This document shows positions 36,360 through 44,702 of a stretch of 64,000 nt of DNA, piece by piece. The translations under genes were made by a program, and so were the position numbers. Under the pieces are notes generated by a model. It ran no database searches. It was not told where the DNA came from and saw only the letters and a program-made list of their open reading frames with translations. The stretch lies in the NCBI RefSeq assembly GCF_900116015.1, contig NZ_FOYH01000004.1, positions 310,001 through 374,000 on the forward strand, given 5' to 3'. The DNA is from Enterobacter sp. kpr-6. GTDB lineage: Bacteria > Pseudomonadota > Gammaproteobacteria > Enterobacterales > Enterobacteriaceae. The number at the start of each line of letters is the position of its first letter. The stretch's first letter is position 1.

Positions 36360-37160
36360 TTATTTTACCTGTTCGAGAGCGGTACAGAGTTGTTTTGCGG
36401 CGAGGATAATACGCGGGCTTGCGCGTTCAAACCAGTCGCTATTAAGCGGGATAACCTGAATTTTGAGCTGTTTATTCCAGAAGGCCTGTACTTTCGGAAT
36501 TTCGTCCGCTTCGCCTGCAATAACGACGGCCTGCGGATTGCGTGCCAGCACCTGTTCCCGGCTGACCTGCGGCCACGGCACGCGCGAGGAAGCAAAGATA
36601 TTTTCACCGCCGCAGAGGGCTAATACCTGATCCTGAATGGTGCCGCTGGCGCTGGTAAACAGCGGGTGCGATCCGAACTGCAAAAAGACGCGTTTTTTCG
36701 GCACGTCGGAATAGCGGGATTTTAAAGCGACATACTCGTTGAGAAGCGACTGCGCTGCGTTCTGCGCCTGCTCCGGGTGCGGGCTGTACGCCGCGAGCTG
36801 GCGCAGCGTTTCAGCGACCTGCTCAATCGTGGCGGCATCAATCCACAGTACTTTAATGCCGAAGCGGGTAAGCTGATTAACCTGACGTTCAGCATTGCCG
36901 CCGCGCCAGGCCAGCACCACGTCTGGCTTGAGCGCCACGATACGCTCCAGATTCATGCCCTGCCAGGTGGCGACCTGTTCAATGCTTTTCGCTTGCGGCG
37001 GGTAGTCGGAATAGCTGCTGACGCCCACGGGGGTGATGCCAGCGGCAAACGCCAGTTCTGTATTGGCGGGTGAAAGCGTGATCACGCGCGGGGCTGCAAA
37101 AAGCCACGCCGGGATGAGCAGAAGCAGGGCGGCGAGCGCCCTGAATGAGCGCTTAGCCAC
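36360..37160 (-). CDS. btuF: Vitamin B12-binding periplasmic protein BtuF
   Basis: Captures cobalamin in the periplasm for the BtuCD importer (not in this window). 266 residues with a signal peptide to about residue 22 (ends LFA/APR). Begins with GTG (37158-37160) overlapping the mtn stop by eight bases (GTGGCTAA), so it is translationally coupled to mtn. Conserved segments [15 protein letters not shown] and [10 protein letters not shown] place it in the class III metal-chelate binding family. Cysteines near residues 183 and 259 match the E. coli disulfide. Confidence 0.96.
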   Translation of the reverse strand: MAKRSFRALAALLLLIPAWLFAAPRVITLSPANTELAFAAGITPVGVSSYSDYPPQAKSIEQVATWQGMNLERIVALKPDVVLAWRGGNAERQVNQLTRFGIKVLWIDAATIEQVAETLRQLAAYSPHPEQAQNAAQSLLNEYVALKSRYSDVPKKRVFLQFGSHPLFTSASGTIQDQVLALCGGENIFASSRVPWPQVSREQVLARNPQAVVIAGEADEIPKVQAFWNKQLKIQVIPLNSDWFERASPRIILAAKQLCTALEQVK

Positions 37161-37851
37161 GTGCCAGGTTCTGCACCAGCGTTTCCACCATCAGGGTGGA
37201 CTGTTTTGCCGCCACGACGAGGAATTCGTCAAAGCTCAGGTGCGACTGCTGGTCAGCCACATCAGAAATGGCGCGAACCACCACAAACGGCACGTTAAAG
37301 TTATGGCAAACGTGGGCAATGGCGGTGGCTTCCATTTCTACTGCAATCGCCTGCGGGAAGTTCTGGCGAATGCGGGCCAGACCTTCAGAACCGTTGATGA
37401 ACGCGTCGCCGCTGACAATCAGGCCGCGCACGGCGTTAAGTTTAAGTTCGGCAATACAGGATTCGGCGGCGGCAACCAGCTTTTCATCCGCTTTAAAGCC
37501 TGCCGGGCAGCCCGGTAACTGGCCTAATTCGTAACCGAACGCGGTGACATCGGCATCGTGGTAGCGCGCTTCGTCAGACACCACGATATCGCCCACTGTC
37601 AGCGTTGAGGCCAGGCCGCCCGCTGAACCCGTATTGATAATCACATCCGGCTTGCAGCGCTCCAGCAGAAGGGTTGCGCCCATTGCCGCCGCCACTTTGC
37701 CAATGCCTGACTTCAGCAGGGCGACGTCTGTGCCATTGAGCGTACCGGTGTAAATTTCGCAGCCCGCGATGTTATGCGTCTGACGATTTTCGATTTTGTC
37801 ACGCAGCAGCGTCACTTCTTCTTCCATTGCACCAATAATGCCGACTTTCAT
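37153..37851 (-). CDS. mtn: 5'-methylthioadenosine/S-adenosylhomocysteine nucleosidase
   Basis: Cleaves adenine from MTA and SAH, removing toxic methylation by-products and giving S-ribosylhomocysteine, the autoinducer-2 precursor. 232 residues as in E. coli. Catalytic E12 (GAMEEEV) and D197 (RAISDVAD) are present, with the GSAGG purine-site turn near 77. First gene of mtn-btuF-yadS and divergent from dgt. Confidence 0.98.
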   Translation of the reverse strand: MKVGIIGAMEEEVTLLRDKIENRQTHNIAGCEIYTGTLNGTDVALLKSGIGKVAAAMGATLLLERCKPDVIINTGSAGGLASTLTVGDIVVSDEARYHDADVTAFGYELGQLPGCPAGFKADEKLVAAAESCIAELKLNAVRGLIVSGDAFINGSEGLARIRQNFPQAIAVEMEATAIAHVCHNFNVPFVVVRAISDVADQQSHLSFDEFLVVAAKQSTLMVETLVQNLARG

Positions 37852-37956
37852 AGAGATACTCGCTAATGTGATAAGACTGAGTTACGTTTTCAGGGCATAG
37901 TCTATCATGGCAGGCAGGATTGCATTACTTCACATGACGTTCTGGCGGGAGAGCAA

Positions 37957-39471
37957 ATGGCTGAAATCGATTTTCGCAAAAAAATAAACTGGCACCGTCG
38001 CTACCGCTCACCCCAGGGGGTGAAAACGGAACGTGAAATCCTGCGCATCTTCGAAAGCGATCGCGGACGCATTGTGAATTCCCCGGCTATCCGCCGCCTG
38101 CAACAAAAAACCCAGGTCTTTCCGCTGGAGCGAAATGCCGCCGTACGCACCCGGCTGACCCATTCTCTGGAAGTACAGCAGGTCGGGCGCTATATCGCCA
38201 AAGAGATTTTAAGCCGCCTGAAAGAGCTGCGGTTACTGGAAACCTACGGTCTGGATGAACTTACCGGGCCGTTTGAAAGCATCGTTGAAATGGCCTGCCT
38301 GATGCACGACATCGGCAATCCGCCGTTCGGTCACTTTGGCGAGGCGGCTATTAATGACTGGTTTCGTCAGCGCCTCTCCCCGGACGATGCCGCCAGCCAG
38401 CCCCTCAGCGGTGACCGCTGTGAAGTGGTGTCATTGCGTCTGCGGGAGGGGGAAGATGAGTTAAACGGTCTGCGGCGTAAAGTGCGTCAGGATCTGTGTC
38501 ATTTTGAAGGCAATGCCCAAGGCATCCGGCTTGTGCATACCTTAATGCGCATGAATCTGACCTGGGCGCAGGTGGGCTGTATTTTAAAATATACCCGCCC
38601 GGCATGGTGGGTGGGGGATCCACCCGCCAGCCACAATTATTTAATGAAGAAACCCGGTTATTATTTCGCCGAAGAAGCCTATGTTGAACGGCTGCGTAAA
38701 GAACTGGAACTGGATACTTACAGCCGCTTTCCATTGACGTGGGTAATGGAGGCTGCCGATGATATCTCCTATTGCGTGGCCGATCTTGAAGACGCCGTCG
38801 AGAAAAAGATATTTACGGTTGAACAGCTTTATCAGCATCTTTATAACGCCTGGGGCGAGCATGAAAAAGGTTCGCTCTTTTCTCAGGTGGTGGAAAATGC
38901 CTGGGATAAATCACGCGCCAATTCGCTCAGTCGCAGTACGGAAGATCAGTTCTTTATGTATTTGCGCGTCAACACGTTAAATAAGCTGGTGCCTTATGCG
39001 GCGCAACGCTTTATTGATAACCTGCCGCAGATCTATTCTGGTGAATTTAATCATGCGCTGCTGGAGGATGACAGCGGATATAGTCAACTGCTTGAACTTT
39101 ATAAGAGTGTGGCTATTGAAAATGTGTTCAGCCACCCCGATGTTGAGCAACTGGAATTACAGGGCTATCGCGTTATCAGTGGGTTGCTGGATATTTACCG
39201 GCCATTGTTACAATTACCGCTGGCAGATTTTACTGAACTGGCGGAAAAAGAGCGGGTACGTCGCCTGCCGATTGAAACGCGGTTATTTCATAAACTTTCA
39301 ACCCGTCACCGGTTAGCCTACGTGGAGGCCGTGAGTAAATTAGCCCGTGATACGGCAGAGTATCCGGTGCTGGAATATTACTACCGCTGCCGCCTGATTC
39401 AGGACTATATCAGCGGGATGACAGATCTCTATGCGTGGGATGAGTACCGCCGTTTGATGGCCGTTGAATAA
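37957..39471 (+). CDS. dgt: Deoxyguanosinetriphosphate triphosphohydrolase
   Basis: Hydrolyses dGTP to deoxyguanosine and tripolyphosphate; influences dNTP balance. 504 residues (505 in E. coli). HD-domain metal ligands H69 (RLTHSLEV), H117 and D118 (LMHDIGNPP) with the following H126 are in place. The C-terminal third is AT-richer than neighbours. It diverges from mtn with a 105-base gap and precedes degP. Confidence 0.97.
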   Translation: MAEIDFRKKINWHRRYRSPQGVKTEREILRIFESDRGRIVNSPAIRRLQQKTQVFPLERNAAVRTRLTHSLEVQQVGRYIAKEILSRLKELRLLETYGLDELTGPFESIVEMACLMHDIGNPPFGHFGEAAINDWFRQRLSPDDAASQPLSGDRCEVVSLRLREGEDELNGLRRKVRQDLCHFEGNAQGIRLVHTLMRMNLTWAQVGCILKYTRPAWWVGDPPASHNYLMKKPGYYFAEEAYVERLRKELELDTYSRFPLTWVMEAADDISYCVADLEDAVEKKIFTVEQLYQHLYNAWGEHEKGSLFSQVVENAWDKSRANSLSRSTEDQFFMYLRVNTLNKLVPYAAQRFIDNLPQIYSGEFNHALLEDDSGYSQLLELYKSVAIENVFSHPDVEQLELQGYRVISGLLDIYRPLLQLPLADFTELAEKERVRRLPIETRLFHKLSTRHRLAYVEAVSKLARDTAEYPVLEYYYRCRLIQDYISGMTDLYAWDEYRRLMAVE

Positions 39472-39529
39472 CGTCCAGGAAATGTAAAGATCGACAATAA
39501 ATTTTTACTTTTTACAGAAACTTGGTTCA

Positions 39530-39558
39530 GGAACTTCACGCTATAAAATGACTCTCAT
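39530..39558 (+). promoter_or_regulatory. Sigma-E promoter of degP
   Basis: GGAACTT at 39530-39536 is an exact sigma-E -35. After 16 bases TCTCAT (39553-39558) occupies the -10 position, matching the E. coli degP promoter in layout and most bases, including the intervening CTATAAAA. It is about 50 bases before the degP ATG. Confidence 0.8.
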
Positions 39559-39608
39559 TGTCACATACATAGCATCTATGCGTGACCAGTAAATAGAGAT
39601 TAAGAGAC

Positions 39609-41042
39609 ATGAAAAAAACCACATTTGCAATGAGTGCACTGGCTCTGAGTTTAGGTTTAGCGTTATCCCCTGTGACGGCGACGGCTGCCGAAACCGTCTC
39701 ATCTGCGCCCACTTCGCAGCAGATGCCAAGCCTCGCCCCGATGCTTGAAAAAGTCATGCCGTCGGTGGTGAGTATTAATGTCGAAGGCAGCACAACGGTG
39801 AATACCCCGCGTATGGGGCGTAACTTCCAGCAATTCTTTGGTGAAGACTCACCGTTCTGCCAGGAAGGTTCGCCATTCCAGAGCTCACCGTTCTGTCAGG
39901 GCGGCGCACCTGGCGGGCAGGGTGATGGCGGCCAGCAGCAGAAGTTTATGGCGCTGGGGTCCGGGGTCATTATTGACGCGGCGAAAGGCTACGTCGTTAC
40001 CAACAACCACGTGGTGGATAACGCCACCGTCATCAAAGTACAACTGGGCGACGGGCGTAAGTTTGACGCCAAAGTCGTGGGTAAAGATCCGCGCTCCGAT
40101 CTGGCGTTGATCCAGATTCAGGATCCGAAAAACCTGACGGCGATTAAGCTGGCGGATTCTGACGCGCTACGCGTGGGCGACTACACCGTGGCGATCGGTA
40201 ACCCGTTCGGTCTGGGTGAAACCGTCACCTCCGGGATCGTGTCGGCGCTGGGCCGTAGCGGTTTGAATTCTGAAAACTACGAAAACTTTATCCAGACGGA
40301 TGCAGCGATCAACCGGGGTAACTCCGGCGGGGCGCTGGTCAATCTGAACGGTGAACTGATTGGTATCAACACCGCCATTCTGGCACCGGACGGCGGCAAC
40401 ATCGGTATCGGCTTTGCTATCCCAAGTAATATGGTGAAAAACCTCACCGCGCAGATGGTCGAGTTCGGTCAGGTGCGTCGTGGCGAGCTGGGGATCCTCG
40501 GTACCGAGCTGAACTCTGAGCTGGCGAAGGCGATGAAAGTCGATGCGCAGCGTGGCGCGTTTGTCAGCCAGGTAATGCCAAACTCGTCAGCAGCGAAAGC
40601 AGGCATTAAAGCGGGCGATGTGATCACCTCCCTGAACAATAAACCGATCAGCAGCTTTGCCGCGCTGCGTGCGGAAGTGGGTTCCATGCCGATTGGCAGC
40701 AAAGTTTCGCTGGGCCTGTTGCGCGAGGGCAAACCGGTGACGGTTAATCTGGAACTGCAGCAGAGCAGCCAGAACCAGGTCGATTCAAGCACCATTTTCA
40801 GCGGCATTGAAGGCGCGGAAATGAGCAATAAAGGCCAGGATCAGGGCGTGACCGTCAGCAACGTGAAAGCCAATTCCCCGGCAGCCAAAATCGGTCTGAA
40901 AAAAGGCGATGTGATTATTGGTGCTAACCAGCAGCGGGTAAAAAACATTGCTGAGCTGCGTAAGATCCTCGACAGCAAGCCGTCGGTGCTGGCGCTCAAT
41001 ATTCAGCGTGGCGATACCTCCCTTTACCTGTTGATGCAGTAA
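39609..41042 (+). CDS. degP: Periplasmic serine endoprotease/chaperone DegP
   Basis: ATP-independent protease and chaperone for misfolded envelope proteins. 477-residue precursor; signal peptide 1-26 (ends TATA). Catalytic triad H134 (TNNHVV), D164 (RSDLAL) and S239 (GNSGGA), three positions later than in the E. coli precursor. The Q/G-rich LA loop (about 75-115) with a cysteine pair is kept. Two PDZ domains span about 285-375 and 390-475. A sigma-E promoter lies upstream. A stem-loop follows at 41051-41078. Confidence 0.98.
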   Translation: MKKTTFAMSALALSLGLALSPVTATAAETVSSAPTSQQMPSLAPMLEKVMPSVVSINVEGSTTVNTPRMGRNFQQFFGEDSPFCQEGSPFQSSPFCQGGAPGGQGDGGQQQKFMALGSGVIIDAAKGYVVTNNHVVDNATVIKVQLGDGRKFDAKVVGKDPRSDLALIQIQDPKNLTAIKLADSDALRVGDYTVAIGNPFGLGETVTSGIVSALGRSGLNSENYENFIQTDAAINRGNSGGALVNLNGELIGINTAILAPDGGNIGIGFAIPSNMVKNLTAQMVEFGQVRRGELGILGTELNSELAKAMKVDAQRGAFVSQVMPNSSAAKAGIKAGDVITSLNNKPISSFAALRAEVGSMPIGSKVSLGLLREGKPVTVNLELQQSSQNQVDSSTIFSGIEGAEMSNKGQDQGVTVSNVKANSPAAKIGLKKGDVIIGANQQRVKNIAELRKILDSKPSVLALNIQRGDTSLYLLMQ

Positions 41043-41050
41043 CCCTCTTA

Positions 41051-41078
41051 CTCCCTTCTCCCTGACCGGGGAAGGGAG
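41051..41078 (+). terminator. Hairpin after degP, possible terminator
   Basis: CTCCCTTC (41051-41058) pairs with GAAGGGAG (41071-41078), extended inward by C-G pairs. It sits eight bases past the degP stop with no T-run behind it, so it may be a degraded repeat element or a 3'-end stabiliser. Confidence 0.4.
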
Positions 41079-41201
41079 TCTCCCCACAGATTCTGTGAGG
41101 CCTTCCACAACTCCATACTTAAGATCGCTGCTTTAGGCATTTGCACAATGCACGGCGTGTTTAACTCTCTTATTCTTGAGCACTGCTCACGGGAGGGTTA
41201 C

Positions 41202-42359
41202 ATGGCTGGCTGGCATCTTGATACCAAAATGGCGCAGGATATCGTGTCACGCACGATGCGTATTATTGATACCAACATTAACGTGATGGATGCGCGTGGC
41301 CGAATTATCGGCAGCGGCGATCGTGAACGTATTGGGGAATTGCACGAAGGCGCACTGCTTGTCCTCTCTCAGGGCCGCGTCGTGGATATTGATGATGCGG
41401 TCGCCCGCCACCTTCATGGTGTGCGCCAGGGGATTAACCTGCCGCTGCGTCTGGAGGGTGAAATCGTCGGGGTAATCGGCCTCACCGGGGAACCGGAAAC
41501 GCTGCGTAAATATGGCGAACTGGTCTGCATGACCGCCGAAATGATGCTGGAACAGTCCCGTCTGATGCATCTTCTGGCCCAGGATAGTCGTCTGCGTGAA
41601 GAACTGGTGATGAACCTGATCCAGGCCGAAGAGCATACTCCTGCCCTGACCGAATGGGCGCAACGTCTGGGGATCGATCTTAACCAGCCGCGCGTGGTGG
41701 CCGTTGTTGAAGTGGACAGCGGACAGCTTGGCGTGGACAGCGCCATGGCTGAGCTTCAGCAACTGCAAAATGCGCTGACTACTCCGGAACGTAATAACCT
41801 GATCGCCATTGTCTCTCTGACGGAAATGGTGGTGCTTAAACCCGCCCTGAACCCGTTTGGCCGCTGGGATGCCGAGGATCACCGTAAACGCGTGGAGCAA
41901 TTGATCGCGCGGATGAAAGAGAACGGTCAGTTGCGTTTTCGCGTTGCCCTCGGCAACTATTTCACCGGGCCGGGCAGTATCGCCCGCTCGTACCGTACTG
42001 CGCGCACTACTATGATGGTGGGAAAACAGCGCATGCCGGAAAACCGCAGTTATTTTTATCAGGATTTGATGCTGCCGGTGCTGCTGGACAGTCTGCGCGG
42101 CGGCTGGCAGGCCAATGAGCTTTCGCGTCCGCTGGCGCGGTTACGGGCGATGGACAATAACGGCTTGCTGCGGCGCACGCTGGCAGCGTGGTTTCGTCAT
42201 AATGTTCAGCCGCTGGCCACCTCAAAGGCGCTGTTTATCCACCGCAATACGCTGGAGTATCGCCTCAATCGCATTTCGGAGTTAACGGGATTAGATCTGG
42301 GGAATTTTGACGACCGGCTGTTGCTGTACGTGGCGTTGCAGCTGGACGAGCAAAGGTAA
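41202..42359 (+). CDS. cdaR: Sugar diacid utilisation regulator CdaR
   Basis: Activator of the D-glucarate/D-galactarate/D-glycerate genes in E. coli, its target operons lying elsewhere. 385 residues from the ATG at 41202, preceded by GGGAGGG. The upstream ATG at 41148 adds 18 unconserved residues. The N-terminal sugar-diacid recognition domain (about 1-135) is almost identical to E. coli. The C-terminal PucR-type helix-turn-helix is in the segment LFIHRNTLEYRLNRISEL near 345-362. Confidence 0.97.
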   Translation: MAGWHLDTKMAQDIVSRTMRIIDTNINVMDARGRIIGSGDRERIGELHEGALLVLSQGRVVDIDDAVARHLHGVRQGINLPLRLEGEIVGVIGLTGEPETLRKYGELVCMTAEMMLEQSRLMHLLAQDSRLREELVMNLIQAEEHTPALTEWAQRLGIDLNQPRVVAVVEVDSGQLGVDSAMAELQQLQNALTTPERNNLIAIVSLTEMVVLKPALNPFGRWDAEDHRKRVEQLIARMKENGQLRFRVALGNYFTGPGSIARSYRTARTTMMVGKQRMPENRSYFYQDLMLPVLLDSLRGGWQANELSRPLARLRAMDNNGLLRRTLAAWFRHNVQPLATSKALFIHRNTLEYRLNRISELTGLDLGNFDDRLLLYVALQLDEQR

Positions 42360-42370
42360 GTAAAAGAATT

Positions 42371-42486
42371 CCCCTCATCCCGGCCTTCTCCCGGCGGGAG
42401 AAGGGGAAAACCCTAAATTCAACTCCGGGGGTGAAGGGGAAAACGGTTTGCTCCCTCTCCCTGGGGGAGAGGGCTGGGGTGAGGGG
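42371..42486. repeat. Dispersed palindromic repeat, copy 7 (cdaR/yaeH convergent gap)
   Basis: CCCCTCATCCCGGCC, hairpin CTTCTCCC-GGC-GGGAGAAGG, a diverged linker containing GGGGGTGAAGGGG, then CCCTCTCCCTGGGGGAGAGGG and the end CTGGGGTGAGGGG. It is the most diverged copy in the window. It separates the 3' ends of two convergent genes, four bases from the yaeH stop. Confidence 0.82.
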
Positions 42487-42490
42487 TCAC

Positions 42491-42880
42491 TTATTTATTA
42501 CGCGTAAGTTTTTCCAGATCCGCTTCGATTTCACTGATCTTATTGGTCACCACGCTTTCCAGATGACGCAGATCATCAAGAATTTTGCGTTTTAAATCCA
42601 CTTCACTACGGTCGCGCTGGCAGATTTGATCAAGCTCATCAATCACGTAACGCAGATTTGGGCTGATCTCCTGAACTTCTTTATAACCCTGACCGACCCC
42701 GTCTGCGACAATGGTTTTACGCTGACGCGGATATTTAAACTTCACGCTCTTCGCAAAAAACTCGCCTTTGTCTTTATGAAAGTAGATTTTCAGAATGTCA
42801 TTATTGGCTTCCTGACGGAGGCTATAACGATCGATTTCATCAGGATTGGTAATGCCTAAACTTTTCAGATTATCGTACAT
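42491..42880 (-). CDS. yaeH: UPF0325 family protein YaeH
   Basis: Small conserved cytoplasmic protein of unknown function, 129 residues (128 in E. coli) and almost identical. Highly charged with a predicted helical C-terminal half ([17 protein letters not shown]...). No signal peptide or membrane segment. The only visible context is convergence with cdaR and an unrecognised gene upstream on the same strand. Confidence 0.94.
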   Translation of the reverse strand: MYDNLKSLGITNPDEIDRYSLRQEANNDILKIYFHKDKGEFFAKSVKFKYPRQRKTIVADGVGQGYKEVQEISPNLRYVIDELDQICQRDRSEVDLKRKILDDLRHLESVVTNKISEIEADLEKLTRNK

Positions 42881-42997
42881 AACTGCACCTCAAAAGAGTC
42901 AGTGAATTTTGATTATCTTATCATCCAGCCCTTTTACCCGGCTCGACTGAGTTCACATGAAAACCTTTTCTACCAGATTATTATCATGGCGTAGTTT

Positions 42998-43735
42998 CTA
43001 AAAAATTACCTGTTTTATCTTAACGATACCCCAGGGAACCGGCTCGCAAACGGTCTTATCATTATTCATATAATCGACAACGGGTTGCCAGTCATCAAGG
43101 GCATCATAAAGGCCGTGCGAATTAAGCGTCAGCGCAAAGCGCTGGCAGAGTTCATCGTGCAGAGAAGAGTGGCAGTGAGAGGTGTGAAACCCGCCGTCTA
43201 TATCAAGGCCGCCGATATCGTAGCCGAGTAGCTTTTCGTCAGATAATGCTTGTTCAGGTTGAAAGGCACTCAATTTCCGATAAATACCGGGCATACCCTC
43301 CATGTCGTTTTGGGGACGCCAGGAGTCGATAAAGCGCTGTGCATCATTTCCGTCAATATAAAGAGCGAGAAGATAGCAGTCGTTTAGCTGTGGGAAAAAG
43401 GTCTGTTTGTATTCTATAGCGGTGGCAGCGTCCATAAAGAGAGCGGGCCAGCCTACATTTCCGGTCTCATATTTTTCATTAACCCAGCCACTAAGACGTT
43501 CCCAGGTAATGTCATCCAAAGAATAGGCGGACGCAAGGTGTTCGCGAATGGTAACCCAGGCGTCATAAGGGTCGTTTTTATCAAAACCTGACCAGCAATA
43601 GGACCAGTCATCCAGCAGGCTATCGTTAAAGCAGGTGCTGCATGTCAGAAGGGGTTTGCCATCCAATGGGCTATCGGGATAGTTACCGGGAAGGCAGTGC
43701 AACAACAGATAGCCGCCGAGATAATAATTCCCCAT
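42998..43735 (-). CDS. Unrecognised 245-residue protein at the yaeI position
   Basis: I do not recognise this family. It has a good start (AAGGAAGAG seven bases before the ATG) and an uninterrupted frame. There is no signal peptide or membrane helix. It is acidic and rich in Trp (at 44, 48, 60, 78, 84, 96, 139, 216, 235) and Cys (14, 32, 35, 47, 120, 188, 197, 230), with a CSTC pair at 32-35 and a His-rich GGFHTSHCHS stretch at 181-190. The DNA is visibly more A+T-rich than dapD and yaeH. In E. coli K-12 the phosphodiesterase gene yaeI occupies this place. The Trp/Asp-rich make-up recalls immunity-type proteins of toxin systems, but no toxin partner is adjacent and that idea is only a guess. 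Confidence 0.75.
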   Translation of the reverse strand: MGNYYLGGYLLLHCLPGNYPDSPLDGKPLLTCSTCFNDSLLDDWSYCWSGFDKNDPYDAWVTIREHLASAYSLDDITWERLSGWVNEKYETGNVGWPALFMDAATAIEYKQTFFPQLNDCYLLALYIDGNDAQRFIDSWRPQNDMEGMPGIYRKLSAFQPEQALSDEKLLGYDIGGLDIDGGFHTSHCHSSLHDELCQRFALTLNSHGLYDALDDWQPVVDYMNNDKTVCEPVPWGIVKIKQVIF

Positions 43736-43803
43736 TTTCTCTTCCTTTACGGGATGCTGACTCCTGCAACGTTAAGCGCGCTGTTGTTCGACTATCCCTG
43801 ATG

Positions 43804-43829
43804 AAAAAAAGGGCGACATCATGTCGCCC
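43804..43829 (-). terminator. Intrinsic terminator of dapD
   Basis: GGGCGACA / TGTCGCCC (43811-43818 and 43822-43829) with a three-base loop, followed on the minus strand by seven T (43804-43810). It lies 15 bases past the dapD stop. A textbook terminator, which isolates dapD from the gene at 42998. Confidence 0.93.
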
Positions 43830-43843
43830 GTTGTGGTGTGCAA

Positions 43844-44668
43844 TCAGTCGATCGTACGCAGCAGTTCGTTGATGCCAACTTTGCCGCGCGTTTTCGCATC
43901 CACTTTCTTCACGATAACTGCGCAATACAGGCTGTATTTACCGTCTTTTGATGGCAGGTTGCCGGAGACGACAACGGAGCCTGCCGGTACGCGACCATAG
44001 TGGACCTCACCGGTTTCGCGATCGTAAATACGGGTGCTCTGACCGATATAAACGCCCATGGAGATCACGGAACCTTCTTCAACGATAACGCCTTCAACGA
44101 CTTCAGAACGTGCGCCAATGAAGCAGTTATCTTCAATAATCGTCGGGTTCGCCTGCAGTGGCTCCAGAACGCCGCCGATGCCTACGCCGCCGGAGAGGTG
44201 AACGTTTTTACCGATCTGCGCACAGGAACCGACCGTCGCCCAGGTATCAACCATGGTGCCTTCATCAACGTAAGCGCCAATGTTGACGTAAGAGGGCATC
44301 AGTACGGTGTTACGGGCGATAAACGCACCCTGACGCACGGCCGCAGGCGGCACCACGCGGAAGCCTTCTTTCTGGAAGCGCGCTTCGTCGTAGTTGGCGA
44401 ATTTCATCGGCACTTTATCAAAGTAGCGACTTTCCGCGCCGTCGATAACCTGATTGTCGTTAATACGGAAAGAGAGCAGTACCGCTTTCTTCAGCCACTG
44501 ATGGGTCACCCATTGCCCGTCAATTTTTTCTGCGACGCGCAGCGCGCCGGAATCCAGTAAAGCGATAACCTGGTTTACCGCTTCACGGGTCACGGTGTCT
44601 GCATTGGCCGGTGTGATCTCGGCGCGACGCTCGAAAGCGGATTCAATAACGTTCTGTAACTGCTGCAT
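43844..44668 (-). CDS. dapD: 2,3,4,5-tetrahydropyridine-2,6-dicarboxylate N-succinyltransferase
   Basis: Succinyl-CoA-dependent step of lysine and diaminopimelate synthesis. 274 residues, E. coli length. Helical N-terminal domain to about residue 100, then a left-handed beta-helix made of hexapeptide repeats (e.g. [20 protein letters not shown], then [15 protein letters not shown]), and a short C-terminal domain. A strong terminator follows. It lies 34 bases downstream of glnD on the same strand. Confidence 0.98.
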   Translation of the reverse strand: MQQLQNVIESAFERRAEITPANADTVTREAVNQVIALLDSGALRVAEKIDGQWVTHQWLKKAVLLSFRINDNQVIDGAESRYFDKVPMKFANYDEARFQKEGFRVVPPAAVRQGAFIARNTVLMPSYVNIGAYVDEGTMVDTWATVGSCAQIGKNVHLSGGVGIGGVLEPLQANPTIIEDNCFIGARSEVVEGVIVEEGSVISMGVYIGQSTRIYDRETGEVHYGRVPAGSVVVSGNLPSKDGKYSLYCAVIVKKVDAKTRGKVGINELLRTID

Positions 44669-44702
44669 TGTTTACTCTTTCCATCCTGGTGAAAAAAAAT
44701 CG

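Noticed and set aside
39484-39515. Possible CpxR boxes upstream of degP (GTAAA and TTTAC pieces)
   Set aside because: The half-sites are present but not with the usual spacing and orientation. Cpx control of degP is known in E. coli, but I cannot place the box from this sequence.
42998-43735. Reading the unknown gene as part of a toxin-immunity or defence system
   Set aside because: No partner gene, no secretion or nuclease domain and no mobile element nearby. Composition alone does not support a functional claim.
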